A DNA stretch of 64,000 nt from Nostoc sp. NMS8. Its GTDB lineage: Bacteria; Cyanobacteriota; Cyanobacteriia; Cyanobacteriales; Nostocaceae. The DNA lies in contig NZ_JABXKK010000106.1 of the NCBI RefSeq assembly GCF_017115045.1, positions 1 through 64,000 on the forward strand, given 5' to 3'. A model generated the notes under the pieces. The model did not search any database and was not told where the DNA came from. It saw nothing but the letters and a program-made list of their open reading frames with translations. Both the position numbers and the translations under genes were made by a program. The number at the start of each line of letters is the position of its first letter. Position 1 is the stretch's first letter. Shown piece by piece: positions 46,378 to 54,938 of this stretch.

Positions 46378-46644
46378 TTAGCCGAACGTTAAAGCTGGTT
46401 CTTCACAGAAGTTAAATACGGCTGACTCACTTTCTGATTCATCTTCAAATACAGCAGATATATACCATTCACAGGGCGAATCATTCGTATATTCAGCCCA
46501 AGCAATTGTTATTGTTTCACCCGATGGAATCCCTGAATCACTCAAGGTAAATGAAGCCCACTCTTCATCATCGACAGATACCCACAACTCTGTAATTGCT
46601 TGTTCGGTATCATTGGTAACGGTAAACGTGAATTGGTCTGACAT
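46378..46644 (-). CDS. Small acidic beta-sandwich-like protein
   Basis: An 88-residue acidic, cytoplasmic-looking protein (MSDQFTFTVTNDTEQAITEL, SVDDEEWASFTLSDSGIPSG). The alternating pattern suggests an Ig-like beta-sandwich. Two cysteines (SPCEWYISAVF, NFCEEP) may form a pair. A good AAGGGG ribosome-binding site precedes the ATG. No homologue or function is recognised. Confidence 0.6.
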   Translation of the reverse strand: MSDQFTFTVTNDTEQAITELWVSVDDEEWASFTLSDSGIPSGETITIAWAEYTNDSPCEWYISAVFEDESESESAVFNFCEEPALTFG

Positions 46645-46811
46645 AAATAGCCCCTTAGCTATAAATAAATTGTAGGTTGTCAGTCACCGATTATACTGCC
46701 ACTTTTTTTAACCGTTGTCATCATAACTGCCAAAATATAGACTAATAGGTGGTTTCAAGCTTTTTGTGACTAAATTTAAATTTGTTAAAGAGTATTAAAA
46801 ATATCACAGGT

Positions 46812-46833
46812 AAGACGCGATTCATCGCGTCTT
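46812..46833 (-). terminator. Hairpin after the methyltransferase gene
   Basis: AAGACGCG and CGCGTCTT form an 8-bp stem with a 6-base loop, five bases after the minus-strand stop of the methyltransferase gene. Confidence 0.5.
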
Positions 46834-46837
46834 TGTC

Positions 46838-47959
46838 TTAATACAATTCATATTTCATTAACTGACAAGGCAACGTTCCGTTGTACACGGCTATTCGTTG
46901 GGATGATTTTAGCCCTATCGATTGAGACAGTTCCTTGTTGCCACTCAGGACAAACGCAGTCCACCCTTTAAAGCGTTGTTTCAGTACATCGCCCAAAAGT
47001 TTATAGAACGCCCCTAAATCGCTATCTCGTCCCAGCCGTTCGCCATAAGGCGGATTGCAGAATAAAATCCCACTGTCTGCGGGGGCGACAACATCAGCAA
47101 GTTCCATTTGAGAAAACCATACATGATTATCAACGCCGCAGTTTTGAGCATTGTTAATCGCTTGCTCAATTATATTTTCATCGCGATCGCTTCCCCAAAT
47201 AGGCGCAGGCAGGGTATCTATTTGGCTATCTTTAGCTTCTTGGAGAAGTTTTTCTAAAAGGGACAGGTCAAAATCGAGCCAATTTTCAAATCCAAAGGAT
47301 TCACGAAATAGCCCTGGTGCGATGTTGAGAGCCTTTAAGCTAGCTTCTAGAGGTAAAGTGCCAGATCCACAGAGAGGATCGTAAAACATCTGGTTTGGCT
47401 GCCAACCCGAAAGTTGAATGAGGGCAGCAGCTAGAGACTCCTTGAGAGGGGCTACTCCAACCGCAGGGCGGTAGCCTCGGCGGTGCAGACTATTTCCAGA
47501 ACTATCGAGTTTAACGGTACAAAAATCGCGTTCAATATGAACATTGACCCGCACATCTGGGTCATGAAGTTCCACATTTGAACGCTCACCCAGATTTTCT
47601 TTCTGTTGGTCAACGATCGCATTTTTGACCTGTAGAGATGTGAAGTGGCTGTGGTTGAGGCGATCGTTTTTGCCCGTGACATTCACCGCCAGCGTCATGT
47701 CTGGCGTGAGATAGTTTTGCCAATCAATAGCCTGAATGCCGCGATAGAGATCCTTAGCATCAAGGCATGGAAACTCATGGATATGCACCAAAATGCGGAA
47801 CGGTAGCCTAGCCCAGAGGTTGACACGATAAAGCAGAGTGCGATCGCCCTCAAAGGCTACACCGCAAAATCCTGGCTCTACGGAGTGGGCACCCAGTTGC
47901 TCTAACTCCTGAGCCGCCAGGGTTTCTAATCCGCGAGCAACCGTTGCAAAATAATTCAT
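46838..47959 (-). CDS. THUMP-domain RNA methyltransferase (RlmL/TrmN-like)
   Basis: A 373-residue class I SAM-dependent methyltransferase with an N-terminal THUMP domain (about residues 1-150; SHFTSLQVKNAIVDQQKENL) that binds RNA. The catalytic domain contains VGVAPLKESLAAALIQLSGW, FYDPLCGSGTLPLEASLKAL (SAM binding) and the N2-guanine type catalytic motif ILFCNPPYGERLG. It resembles the N-terminal half of E. coli RlmL, which methylates 23S rRNA G2445, and is annotated as class I SAM-dependent RNA methyltransferase in cyanobacteria. The exact target is inferred. Confidence 0.87.
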   Translation of the reverse strand: MNYFATVARGLETLAAQELEQLGAHSVEPGFCGVAFEGDRTLLYRVNLWARLPFRILVHIHEFPCLDAKDLYRGIQAIDWQNYLTPDMTLAVNVTGKNDRLNHSHFTSLQVKNAIVDQQKENLGERSNVELHDPDVRVNVHIERDFCTVKLDSSGNSLHRRGYRPAVGVAPLKESLAAALIQLSGWQPNQMFYDPLCGSGTLPLEASLKALNIAPGLFRESFGFENWLDFDLSLLEKLLQEAKDSQIDTLPAPIWGSDRDENIIEQAINNAQNCGVDNHVWFSQMELADVVAPADSGILFCNPPYGERLGRDSDLGAFYKLLGDVLKQRFKGWTAFVLSGNKELSQSIGLKSSQRIAVYNGTLPCQLMKYELY

Positions 47960-48056
47960 AATTCGTAATTAATGGCTACTAGTAACTCAATTTATTGCTG
48001 GAGATAAAAAACATTATTTCTTTTTCAGAGAGGCGACTTTTTGAACGAAGATTAAT

Positions 48057-48944
48057 CTAGAAATTTCTAAAATCAATCATTGTCTGACGATAAGTATCTG
48101 GTAAACCTGTATCAAAACACTTCCCTTTAACAACATATCCTGTCATTCCCTCTTCCTGAGACAATCTATCAAGACAAGATGTTAACTGAAATTCGCCTCG
48201 TTCTCGGAAATTTTGGTTGATGTGTTCTGCTAAAAAGTCAAAAATTTTCGGCGTTAGTAAATACAAACCAAATATACATAAAAACTCATTTTCTGCCATT
48301 CTCTGTACGCGCAAATATTGTTGTGCAAACTCAATAGTAGGTTTTTCATAGAGTTGTGTAACTTCTAAAATAGAGTTTAACTCTTGCCAAACTCCTGCTA
48401 CACATCCAGATGTATGAAGATTTTCGGCTGGCGTTGTAGTTAAGCTAACAACGCTTTGATGAACTTGTTCATAAACATCTAAGAGTTGACTAGCACAAGA
48501 TTTTTCAATATCAGATGCATAAATGTGGTCGCCCAACATGAGTAAAAACGGCTCATTTTGCACCCAATCTTTGGCACAAAATACCGCGTGGCCATAGCCT
48601 AATTGCTCTTCTTGTAACAGAATGGTAATTCTGCTACCTAAATCTTCGAGATATCGGCTATATTCTTGATTATGCGGTGAAAGTTTATCTAAAAGCTCTT
48701 TTTTGGGTGGGTTTTTCAATAAATCTTCAAAGATTTCTTTGTCATCTGGCTGCACCACAATCCCTACTTCTGCAATTCCAGCACTAATCGCCTCTTCAAT
48801 AATTGCTAAAATTACAGGTTTTGCCCTACCATCTCGATCGATAATCGGGAAAAGTTCTTTTTTCACAACCTTGCTAGCTGGAAACAAACGAGTACCGAAA
48901 CCAGCTACCGGAATTACAGCTTTTCTAACTTTATTTTTTTGCAT
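48057..48944 (-). CDS. galU: UTP-glucose-1-phosphate uridylyltransferase
   Basis: A 295-residue nucleotidyltransferase making UDP-glucose for glycolipids, polysaccharides and sucrose. The nucleotide motif is VIPVAGFGTRLFPASKVVKK, followed by FPIIDRDGRAKPVILAIIEE, the LGDHIYASDI metal-binding Asp, and QLTSCLDRLSQEEGM. The frame runs to 49019, but that would overlap hemW; the Met at 48944 begins the usual MQKNKVRKAVIPVAG and leaves 10 bp after the hemW stop. A cyanobacterium may use this or the CugP route for UDP-glucose; the motif details here are GalU-like. Confidence 0.85.
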   Translation of the reverse strand: MQKNKVRKAVIPVAGFGTRLFPASKVVKKELFPIIDRDGRAKPVILAIIEEAISAGIAEVGIVVQPDDKEIFEDLLKNPPKKELLDKLSPHNQEYSRYLEDLGSRITILLQEEQLGYGHAVFCAKDWVQNEPFLLMLGDHIYASDIEKSCASQLLDVYEQVHQSVVSLTTTPAENLHTSGCVAGVWQELNSILEVTQLYEKPTIEFAQQYLRVQRMAENEFLCIFGLYLLTPKIFDFLAEHINQNFRERGEFQLTSCLDRLSQEEGMTGYVVKGKCFDTGLPDTYRQTMIDFRNF

Positions 48945-48954
48945 AAATGCCTTG

Positions 48955-50136
48955 TCACCCCAACTTTTCAAACAACTCCGCCAACACCACATTAGAAAAC
49001 AAAAAGCCTTGGGGATCAATCAAACGCAACCTTCCCTCTGCAATTTCTACCCAACCATTCTCAAAATATTCTTGCAAATACTTGCAAATTTCCTCTACTT
49101 TCTTTTCGCCAAAGGCCTCCGCCAACGCTGCCAAACTCACACCCTCCGCTAAACGCAACCCCAACATTAACGTTTCTAACAATACTTCCTTTGGGGGAGT
49201 CACATCACAATCAATCACACCGCCAGCTTGCACCCACTGGTAATACTCCTTAGTTTTGCGCGGACGAGTGAAGCGTTTGCCGTCAACATAACTCGCTGCA
49301 CCCATACCAAAGCCGTAATAAGGGCGATTTTCCCAATAAACTCGATTATGTCGGCATTGATGACCAGGTTGAGCATAATTAGAAATTTCATAATGCTCAT
49401 AACCTGCACTAGTTAAAACCTGCTGCCCCATCTGGTACATTTTGACTGTGGCTTCATCCGTGGGTAAAGGAGTATCACCAGGTTTGTAGTAACGACCAAA
49501 GGCTGTACCTGGCTCAATAGTGAGATCGTAGATGGAAATGTGAGTGGGTGCGATCGCCACCGCTTTTAAGAGAGAATCCTGCCATTGATCCAAAGACTGA
49601 TGCGGCAACCCAGAAATTAAGTCTAAGCTAAATACGGGAATCTCCACTTGGTGAATCAGTTCCACAGCTGCAAAAATATCTGCAACTGAGTGCGATCGCC
49701 CCGCCCTCTGCAATAATTCTGCTTGAAAGGCTTGTACACCCAAACTTACCCGGTTTACGCCCGCACTGTGATAGCCTGCTATATGGGCTAAATCAAAGGT
49801 GGCTGGGTCAATTTCCATAGAAATCTCTGCACCAGTTGCAATCCCAAAATGCTTTTGTAGCTCTCTCAGTATACGTTGTAGCTGCTCTGTTGATAACAGC
49901 GAAGGAGTACCACCACCGAAGAAAATTGTCTTCAGGGGTTGACCAAATGCTGGAGTCATGGCAATTTCTTGACATAGCACCTCAACATATTGGGAAATAG
50001 TACCAGATGTTTCGCCCCGCAAGCGATCGCCCACAACAGACACCGGGAAATCACAATAAAAGCACCGCCGTCTGCAAAAAGGAATATGCAGATAAGCAGA
50101 ACTCACAATTCCAGAAATACTAAATTTTTGACTCAT
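48955..50136 (-). CDS. hemW: Radical SAM heme chaperone HemW
   Basis: A 393-residue radical SAM protein of the HemN/HemW group. The cluster motif Cys21-x3-Cys25-x2-Cys28 lies in HIPFCRRRCFYCDFP, followed by IFFGGGTPSLLSTEQLQRIL and MEIDPATFDLAHIAGYHSAG, NRVSLGVQAFQAELLQRAGR. HemW lacks the extra N-terminal Cys region of true coproporphyrinogen oxidases, and this sequence begins directly before the motif, so heme chaperone is favoured. It is cotranscribed with galU. Confidence 0.88.
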   Translation of the reverse strand: MSQKFSISGIVSSAYLHIPFCRRRCFYCDFPVSVVGDRLRGETSGTISQYVEVLCQEIAMTPAFGQPLKTIFFGGGTPSLLSTEQLQRILRELQKHFGIATGAEISMEIDPATFDLAHIAGYHSAGVNRVSLGVQAFQAELLQRAGRSHSVADIFAAVELIHQVEIPVFSLDLISGLPHQSLDQWQDSLLKAVAIAPTHISIYDLTIEPGTAFGRYYKPGDTPLPTDEATVKMYQMGQQVLTSAGYEHYEISNYAQPGHQCRHNRVYWENRPYYGFGMGAASYVDGKRFTRPRKTKEYYQWVQAGGVIDCDVTPPKEVLLETLMLGLRLAEGVSLAALAEAFGEKKVEEICKYLQEYFENGWVEIAEGRLRLIDPQGFLFSNVVLAELFEKLG

Positions 50137-50520
50137 TTTGAGAAAAGTTTGGAGTTAACCCAACTGCAAATTAGAGACAATAAAAATGAGGTAACAATTC
50201 AGGAGCCAAGAGCCAAGAGCCAGAATAATCGCAAAATCAAGCGCGCAATAACTTCTTGATTTTATTAAACTTATTAAAGTTGGGTATCAAAGTCTTCTGG
50301 ATTCTAAATTCTTACAAAATAAGTAGTTTATTTACAAATTTTTGTTGTTTTACAAAGAAATAATGAAAAATATTAAGATAAGAGCCTTTAGTTATAATAA
50401 TTGCAGATATTGTCAGCCTAAACCCTTAGTGTAAGTCAATATTCATTAGTCTATCTTACCGATACAATAAAAAATACTTAACTGGATCGGTGAACACAGT
50501 TGTAGGAAAACAAGACAACC
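50137..50520. other. Intergenic region with STRR-like repeat
   Basis: 384 bp between divergent genes. GAGCCAA GAGCCAA GAGCCAG (50203-50223) is a 7-bp tandem repeat. The rest is AT-rich promoter-like sequence with no coding frame. Confidence 0.5.
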
Positions 50521-51597
50521 ATGCTTGACGCAATTATCATTTTCTCATTTATCCTCGCAGCGTCGGGAATAGGGTTCTACAGCATTGAACTACTACCCAA
50601 TGGGGCGCTAGATCAGGTAACGAATCTAGAAGCTTTACGCCTAGTTGTTGCCGTCTTTGCCGCTATTATTGGTGGTGCGATCGGGCTGAGTTTCCAGACG
50701 ACATATCGTCGTTTGGAGGCACAAGTTAAAGAAATGCCTCTAGAAGTAATTTTAACGCGTGCGATCGGCTTAGTGATTGGGCTATTGTTAGCTAACCTCA
50801 TGCTAGCCCCACTATTTTTACTACCCATCCCGGCGGATTTTGGATTTATTAAGCCATTGGTGGCAGTTGTCGGTAGTATTATCCTATCTGTCACTGGCAT
50901 GAATTTGGCAGATACCCACGGGCGAGGCTTATTGCGGTTCATCAATCCCAACACCGTCGAATCGATGGTAGTGGAAGGAACATTAAAACCAGCCAATACC
51001 AAAGTTTTAGATACTAGCTGTATTATTGATGGTCGTATTGAAGCCTTACTAGAAACAGGGTTTTTAGAAGGACAAATTCTCGTACCGCAGTTTGTCTTGC
51101 AAGAACTTCAACAAGTAGCCGATGCTAGCAAAGATCAAAAGCGGGTGCGGGGAAGACGAGGGTTAGAAATTCTCAACCGCATTAAGGAAGATTACCCCGA
51201 TCGCATCCTGATTAATGGAGTTGACTACGACGATATTCCCACAGTAGATGCCAAATTAGTCCGCTTCGCCCAAGAAATCAGCGGTACATTGTTAACCAAC
51301 GACTACAACTTGTCTAAAGTCGCCAGCGTTCAGAAAGTACCAGTTTTGAACGTAAATGATTTAGTGAACGCCGTTCGTCCCAGTTATTTACCTGGTGACA
51401 ACCTGGATTTAAAAATTCTCAAGGAAGGCAAAGAACCCAGTCAAGGCATTGGCTACCTAGACGACGGCACAATGGTTGTTGTTGAAGAAGGCAGCAATTA
51501 TGTGGGTGGTGAACTACGAGTAGTAGTCACAAGTGCTTTGCAAACTACAGCAGGAAGAATGATTTTTGCCAAACCCCAAGCTTCAGCATTGGCGTGA
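50521..51597 (+). CDS. PIN/TRAM-domain membrane protein (YacL-like)
   Basis: A 358-residue protein with four N-terminal membrane helices (IIIFSFILAASGIGFYSIEL to VGSIILSVTGMNLAD), then a PIN nuclease domain: KVLDTSCIIDGRIEALLETG (first Asp), LVPQFVLQELQQVADASKDQ, TVDAKLVRFAQEISGTLLTN (later Asp), and a C-terminal TRAM domain (GIGYLDDGTMVVVEEGSNYV) that binds RNA. The family (YacL) is conserved in Firmicutes and cyanobacteria; it is not a toxin in the VapC sense and its targets are unclear. Confidence 0.88.
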   Translation: MLDAIIIFSFILAASGIGFYSIELLPNGALDQVTNLEALRLVVAVFAAIIGGAIGLSFQTTYRRLEAQVKEMPLEVILTRAIGLVIGLLLANLMLAPLFLLPIPADFGFIKPLVAVVGSIILSVTGMNLADTHGRGLLRFINPNTVESMVVEGTLKPANTKVLDTSCIIDGRIEALLETGFLEGQILVPQFVLQELQQVADASKDQKRVRGRRGLEILNRIKEDYPDRILINGVDYDDIPTVDAKLVRFAQEISGTLLTNDYNLSKVASVQKVPVLNVNDLVNAVRPSYLPGDNLDLKILKEGKEPSQGIGYLDDGTMVVVEEGSNYVGGELRVVVTSALQTTAGRMIFAKPQASALA

Positions 51598-51642
51598 AGG
51601 AAATGTCCGGTGCAATTAGAGTTAAATTGTGCGTAGCGCAGC

Positions 51643-51667
51643 ATCGGTGCAGGTTGACTGCACCGAT
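51643..51667 (+). terminator. Rho-independent terminator of PIN/TRAM gene
   Basis: ATCGGTGCAG and CTGCACCGAT form a 10-bp stem with loop GTTGA, followed by TATTTTTTAA. It starts 46 bp after the PIN/TRAM stop codon. Confidence 0.8.
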
Positions 51668-51873
51668 TATTTTTTAATTTGGATTCATCAGACTCAGTTA
51701 TAGCAACGGACAAGGAGGTGAGGACATTAACTGATGATAAAACCTTATACAAATAGACTTTCAACCCAGTCCCCAGTCCCCTGCTATATCTGTAAATACT
51801 GTTGTTGCTTCTCGTAGAGAGCTAAGAATTAATTAAACTGGTGTTATCAATAATGAGCAACAAAACACTTGTA

Positions 51874-51896
51874 GAGACGGCGATTTATCGCGTCTC
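51874..51896. repeat. GAGACG palindrome
   Basis: GAGACG-GCGATTTATCGC-GTCTC: outer and inner arms are complementary. It belongs to the GTAGAGACG palindrome family found also at 10447-10479 and may end the minus- or plus-strand transcript between the convergent genes. Confidence 0.45.
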
Positions 51897-51929
51897 AGAA
51901 ACCAAAAAATTGTTGACAATTGTCAAAAT

Positions 51930-52391
51930 TCATAGGTATTTTTCCATTACATAGTTTTGAAACCAAACTCCCCGCAGTTCTACTTGCTGTTCCCTGACTA
52001 CGCTAAATCCCATGTTTTCAAAAAATGGCTTCGCAGTAATACTCGCTTCTGTATATAGCCGTTTAATTCCTTGGAATTTGGCAGCATCTTCTATATGAAT
52101 TAAGAGTTTTGAGCCAATACCCTTTCTTTGGTATTTGCTATGACAATAAAAACAATCAATGTGACCATCTGGTTCTAATTCTGCAAACCCAACTATCTCA
52201 CCATTATTGTCAGCAATATAGGGAAGCTTGGCTTGTAATCTTTTGTGCCAAACTTCATAATCCATATTTTCGGGTGCCCAAGCATTGACTTGTTCTTGGG
52301 TGTAATCGCAAATATTGATTTCATGAATTGTATCGTAGAACAGTTTCATGATTGCCTTGGTATCAGATAGTCTATATTCTCTGACTAACAT
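51930..52391 (-). CDS. GNAT family N-acetyltransferase
   Basis: A 153-residue acetyl-CoA-dependent acetyltransferase. The fold begins VREYRLSDTKAIMKLFYDTI; the acetyl-CoA loop is in CHSKYQRKGIGSKLLIHIED (Q-x-x-G-x-G-like), and PFFENMGFSVVREQQVELRG is the usual last strand. Substrate unknown. It follows the VOC gene by 8 bp and is likely cotranscribed with it. Confidence 0.85.
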   Translation of the reverse strand: MLVREYRLSDTKAIMKLFYDTIHEINICDYTQEQVNAWAPENMDYEVWHKRLQAKLPYIADNNGEIVGFAELEPDGHIDCFYCHSKYQRKGIGSKLLIHIEDAAKFQGIKRLYTEASITAKPFFENMGFSVVREQQVELRGVWFQNYVMEKYL

Positions 52392-52399
52392 ATTGAAGT

Positions 52400-52786
52400 C
52401 TAATTTTCATAAATCTCTAACGGCAAATTATCAGGGTCTTTAAAAAAAGTAAATTTTTTACCTGTAATTTCGTCAATTCTGATATTCTCTGTTTCTACAC
52501 CTTGCGAGTTTAAGTAAAAAACAGTTTCCTCGATATCATCAACTTGAAAAGCAAGATGTCTTAAACCACAAGCCTCTGGACTACTAAATCTTTGCGGGGG
52601 ATTTAGGAAAGAGAATAACTCTATTTGATCATTTTCTCCAACTCGTAAATCTAATTTATAAGAATTTCTCTCGGCGCGAAAAGTCTCTTGAATAATCGAA
52701 AAGCCTAAAGTTTCAACATAAAATTTTTTGGAGCGATTATAGTCAGAACAAATAATAGCTATATGATGAATGCCAGTGGTTTTCAT
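52400..52786 (-). CDS. VOC family protein (glyoxalase/YaeR-like)
   Basis: A 128-residue vicinal-oxygen-chelate protein: HHIAIICSDYNRSKKFYVET with the first metal His, RHLAFQVDDIEETVFYLNSQ in the middle, and FFKDPDNLPLEIYEN with the terminal Glu. The length and KKFTFFKDPDNLPLE motif match the SMU1112c/YaeR group, whose substrates are unknown. It is transcribed with the GNAT gene. Confidence 0.87.
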   Translation of the reverse strand: MKTTGIHHIAIICSDYNRSKKFYVETLGFSIIQETFRAERNSYKLDLRVGENDQIELFSFLNPPQRFSSPEACGLRHLAFQVDDIEETVFYLNSQGVETENIRIDEITGKKFTFFKDPDNLPLEIYEN

Positions 52787-52860
52787 GTGTAATTCTCAAG
52801 CTATTGGCGTGGAAATTAAAAAAGCTTATGGCTTTCTTGAAACTTTATATTTAATAAGCT

Positions 52861-53266
52861 TTATATTGAAATAATCTGGATTTTCGTTACTCGATGCATT
52901 GGTTTAGTTGGCTTTTCAGTAGTGATCATTTGATCGGCTTTAATTTGCAAAGCAGCCGCCACATGAAGTGCATCCATCGCAGCTAAACCGTAAGTACAGG
53001 CAATTTCAGAAGCATTCTGCATAATTTGCTCTAAGATAAGTTGCCCAGTGGATAACAGCACTAAAAAATGTTTCGTAAAATTCTGCTTCGTCTTGTTGCT
53101 TGTTAAAAGTTGCTTTAGGCAAGACTTCCAGCTGAACGAAGCTACTTGAGGCAAACTCCCGATTTTCATCGTTAAGAATCTGATTCGCTCTGATGCTGAC
53201 TGGCTGAATGCCACAGAAAGCGCTGATCAGTACACCAGAGTCTATGTAAGTCTTCTTACGACTCAC
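52861..53266 (-). pseudogene. PIN-domain toxin split by a one-base frameshift
   Basis: The 5' frame gives TYIDSGVLISAFCG (first catalytic Asp) and runs to VIHWATYLRANYAECF then stops. The next frame carries QIMQNASEIACTYGLAAMDA-LHVAAAL, the usual second half with its Asp. The frames meet at about 53030-53040, where TATCTTAGAG would read YLE-Q if one C were removed, so a single-base insertion explains the break. Start is probably GTG at 53266, overlapping the antitoxin stop; an ATG also exists at 53302. A sequencing error or a slippery site must be excluded. Confidence 0.75.
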
Positions 53267-53516
53267 GGAATCCACCGCGACGTTCAGCACGTTCAAGTTC
53301 AATTTCGTCTTCGTTGAGAAGTTGCAATCCAGCAGCGATCGCTCGTTGTCGGATCGACCATAATTTTTTAGCTAAGGGTGTTTGTGGCACAAAATTAGAT
53401 TCGGTGGGTGTTGTTTCTGGCTCAGATTTAAGTAGTTCAACAAACTCCAAAACTTTTTGTTGCTTTTGGGGTGTGAGTTCTCGCCAGTGTTCAAGTAGTT
53501 CAACTTCATTACCCAT
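53256..53516 (-). CDS. Antitoxin-like protein paired with PIN toxin
   Basis: An 86-residue protein beginning MGNEVELLEHWRELTPQKQQ, then KVLEFVELLKSEPE and PLAKKLWSIRQRAIAAG, ending in a charged tail. The opening resembles DUF2281-type VapB antitoxins. It overlaps the start of the split PIN gene by about 11 bp, as expected of a toxin-antitoxin operon. Confidence 0.7.
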   Translation of the reverse strand: MGNEVELLEHWRELTPQKQQKVLEFVELLKSEPETTPTESNFVPQTPLAKKLWSIRQRAIAAGLQLLNEDEIELERAERRGGFRES

Positions 53517-53676
53517 AAGTACAACGCTCGTGAATGATTTTTCTATTTTAGTGGCACAAGCCTTATTTCCTGTTCCCTGCTATAAAATTTTGCTTGGAGT
53601 AGAATCGTCTTTTATCAACTTGGCATGAAACAATATACATTGACGATGATTTTCGCAAGGAGCTAGAGTTACTTCC

Positions 53677-53899
53677 ATGCGATTGAGATCGCATTACCAG
53701 CAATCTCAATCGCATGAATGGACAACCCTCTATTCGTAATCTTCGGCTTACCGTTCGTCGGGTGATTGAGTTATTAGCTACCTACCCTAATCGTGAAGAA
53801 TTGCTTCAGGAGTTTCCCGAATTAGAAGATGAAGATATTCAGCAAGCCTTAATTTTTGCATCGTCCTACTTGAGCGATCGCTATTCCTGTGAGTGGTGA
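53677..53899 (+). pseudogene. DUF433 antitoxin with damaged 5' end
   Basis: The ATG at 53714 gives 61 residues (QPSIRNLRLTVRRVIELLAT to SSYLSDRYSCEW) with most of the DUF433 helix-turn-helix. The frame before this ATG, back to a TGA at about 53686, still reads DRITSNLNRMNG, as in intact family members that often begin MRFDRIT. An ATGCGAT with AAGGAG upstream lies at 53677 but is out of frame by one base. Gene function may therefore be lost or start internally. The usual PIN-like partner (DUF5615) is absent downstream. Confidence 0.6.
53848..53872 (+). repeat. 25-bp sequence shared with 57318-57342
   Basis: The 25 bases beginning CTTAATTTTTGCATCG, inside the DUF433 gene, occur identically at 57318-57342 just outside the vWA gene. 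This suggests a former second DUF433-like copy or a recombination trace in the pocket. Confidence 0.6.
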
Positions 53900-53902
53900 T
53901 AG

Positions 53903-53952
53903 GCGATCGCCTCAATTATCTATCTGCTAAAGGCTTTGCGGTATGCGATCGC
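53903..53952. repeat. HIP1-bounded 50-bp repeat, copy 1
   Basis: Starts and ends with GCGATCGC and includes CTCAATTATCTATCTGC and AAAGGCTTTGCGGTAT. An identical 50-bp copy is at 56918-56967. It is followed by GCGATCGCTATTCCTGTGAG, which recurs near 53974, 54752 and 56960. Confidence 0.7.
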
Positions 53953-54109
53953 ATCAACAATCTATCTCCTGAAGGCGATCGCTATTCCTGTGAGTCGTGA
54001 TTTCTGGGCGATCGCTCTTTTGCTCTTAATATATCGTATATTAGGTATTGGAGCCTAGATAAAATGTCTAGACTTTTAAACTTCATGTAATTACTACAAG
54101 AATTTAACC

Positions 54110-54751
54110 GTGATTACAAATGCTAGTAGCCTTACCCTTGGCGCTCTCCGTCAAACTTTTGGCTTGAGACTAGACTCTAGCGATCGCTTTTTTGATGAAT
54201 GGTTAAATAATGCGCCGACTCTAACCGAAGCGGAACTACAAGGACTAGATCGCCTCACTCGAAACTATAACTATCTCAGTCAAGAAGAACCACCTCTCGA
54301 AGAAATTGTTAAGCTTGTAGTTATATCACCATTGCTAGATTTAGCAGGTTTCTATCAGTTTCCTTTTTTGGTAAAAGCAGAAGTAAGTACCAATATCGAA
54401 GTTGCAGACGAAGCTAATGCTATTGCAGTTCAAGGCAGGATTGATATTTTGGTGATTCAAGATAGTTTTTGGATTTTGGTAATCGAGTCAAAGCCTGCAA
54501 GACTAGACGTTACGGCGGGAATTCCCCAAGCACTTACTTATTTGTTGAGCGCTCCCAACTTACAGTCAAGTTGTTATGCAATGGTTACAAACGGAAGAGA
54601 AGTATTGTTTTTGAAATGCGATCGCCACCAAAATGTCCCTCAATATACTAGATCCCATACTTATCGGTTACTTGAAAATACATCAGAACGTATCCAAGTT
54701 TTGCAGGGACTTAAACAAATTGGGGCTTATATTGGCGATTTGAGGAGTTAG
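54110..54751 (+). CDS. Stand-alone HSDR_N / PD-(D/E)xK-like protein
   Basis: A 213-residue protein resembling the nuclease part of type I restriction R subunits. The PD-(D/E)xK-like motif is in GRIDILVIQDSFWILVIESKPARLDV (Asp, then E-S-K), followed by YAMVTNGREVLFLKCDR and a helix (ERIQVLQGLKQIGAYIGDL). Similar stand-alone proteins are frequent in cyanobacteria and are annotated as restriction subunit R, although no methylase or specificity subunit accompanies this one. Start is GTG at 54110; no clear ribosome-binding site is seen. Confidence 0.7.
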   Translation: MITNASSLTLGALRQTFGLRLDSSDRFFDEWLNNAPTLTEAELQGLDRLTRNYNYLSQEEPPLEEIVKLVVISPLLDLAGFYQFPFLVKAEVSTNIEVADEANAIAVQGRIDILVIQDSFWILVIESKPARLDVTAGIPQALTYLLSAPNLQSSCYAMVTNGREVLFLKCDRHQNVPQYTRSHTYRLLENTSERIQVLQGLKQIGAYIGDLRS

Positions 54752-54938
54752 GCGATCGCTATTCCTGTGAGTCATAATTTTTAGGCGATCGCTTAATAAT
54801 TATTGGTCTTTGCTACAAGAAGTTGGCGATTACGAAGCTAAAAACTGTCTGCCAGCAATGAACTTGATACGCAGAACAAAGCTTCGTTTAACCACTGAAC
54901 CGTCAATTCCTTGTAAGTACTGTTAGTCATTTTTTTCG

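Larger units (their letters stand above)
51598..51929. other. Intergenic region with terminator and repeats
   Basis: 332 bp between convergent genes. It contains the terminator at 51643-51667 and a GAGACG palindrome at 51874-51896, both listed. No gene is seen. Confidence 0.5.
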
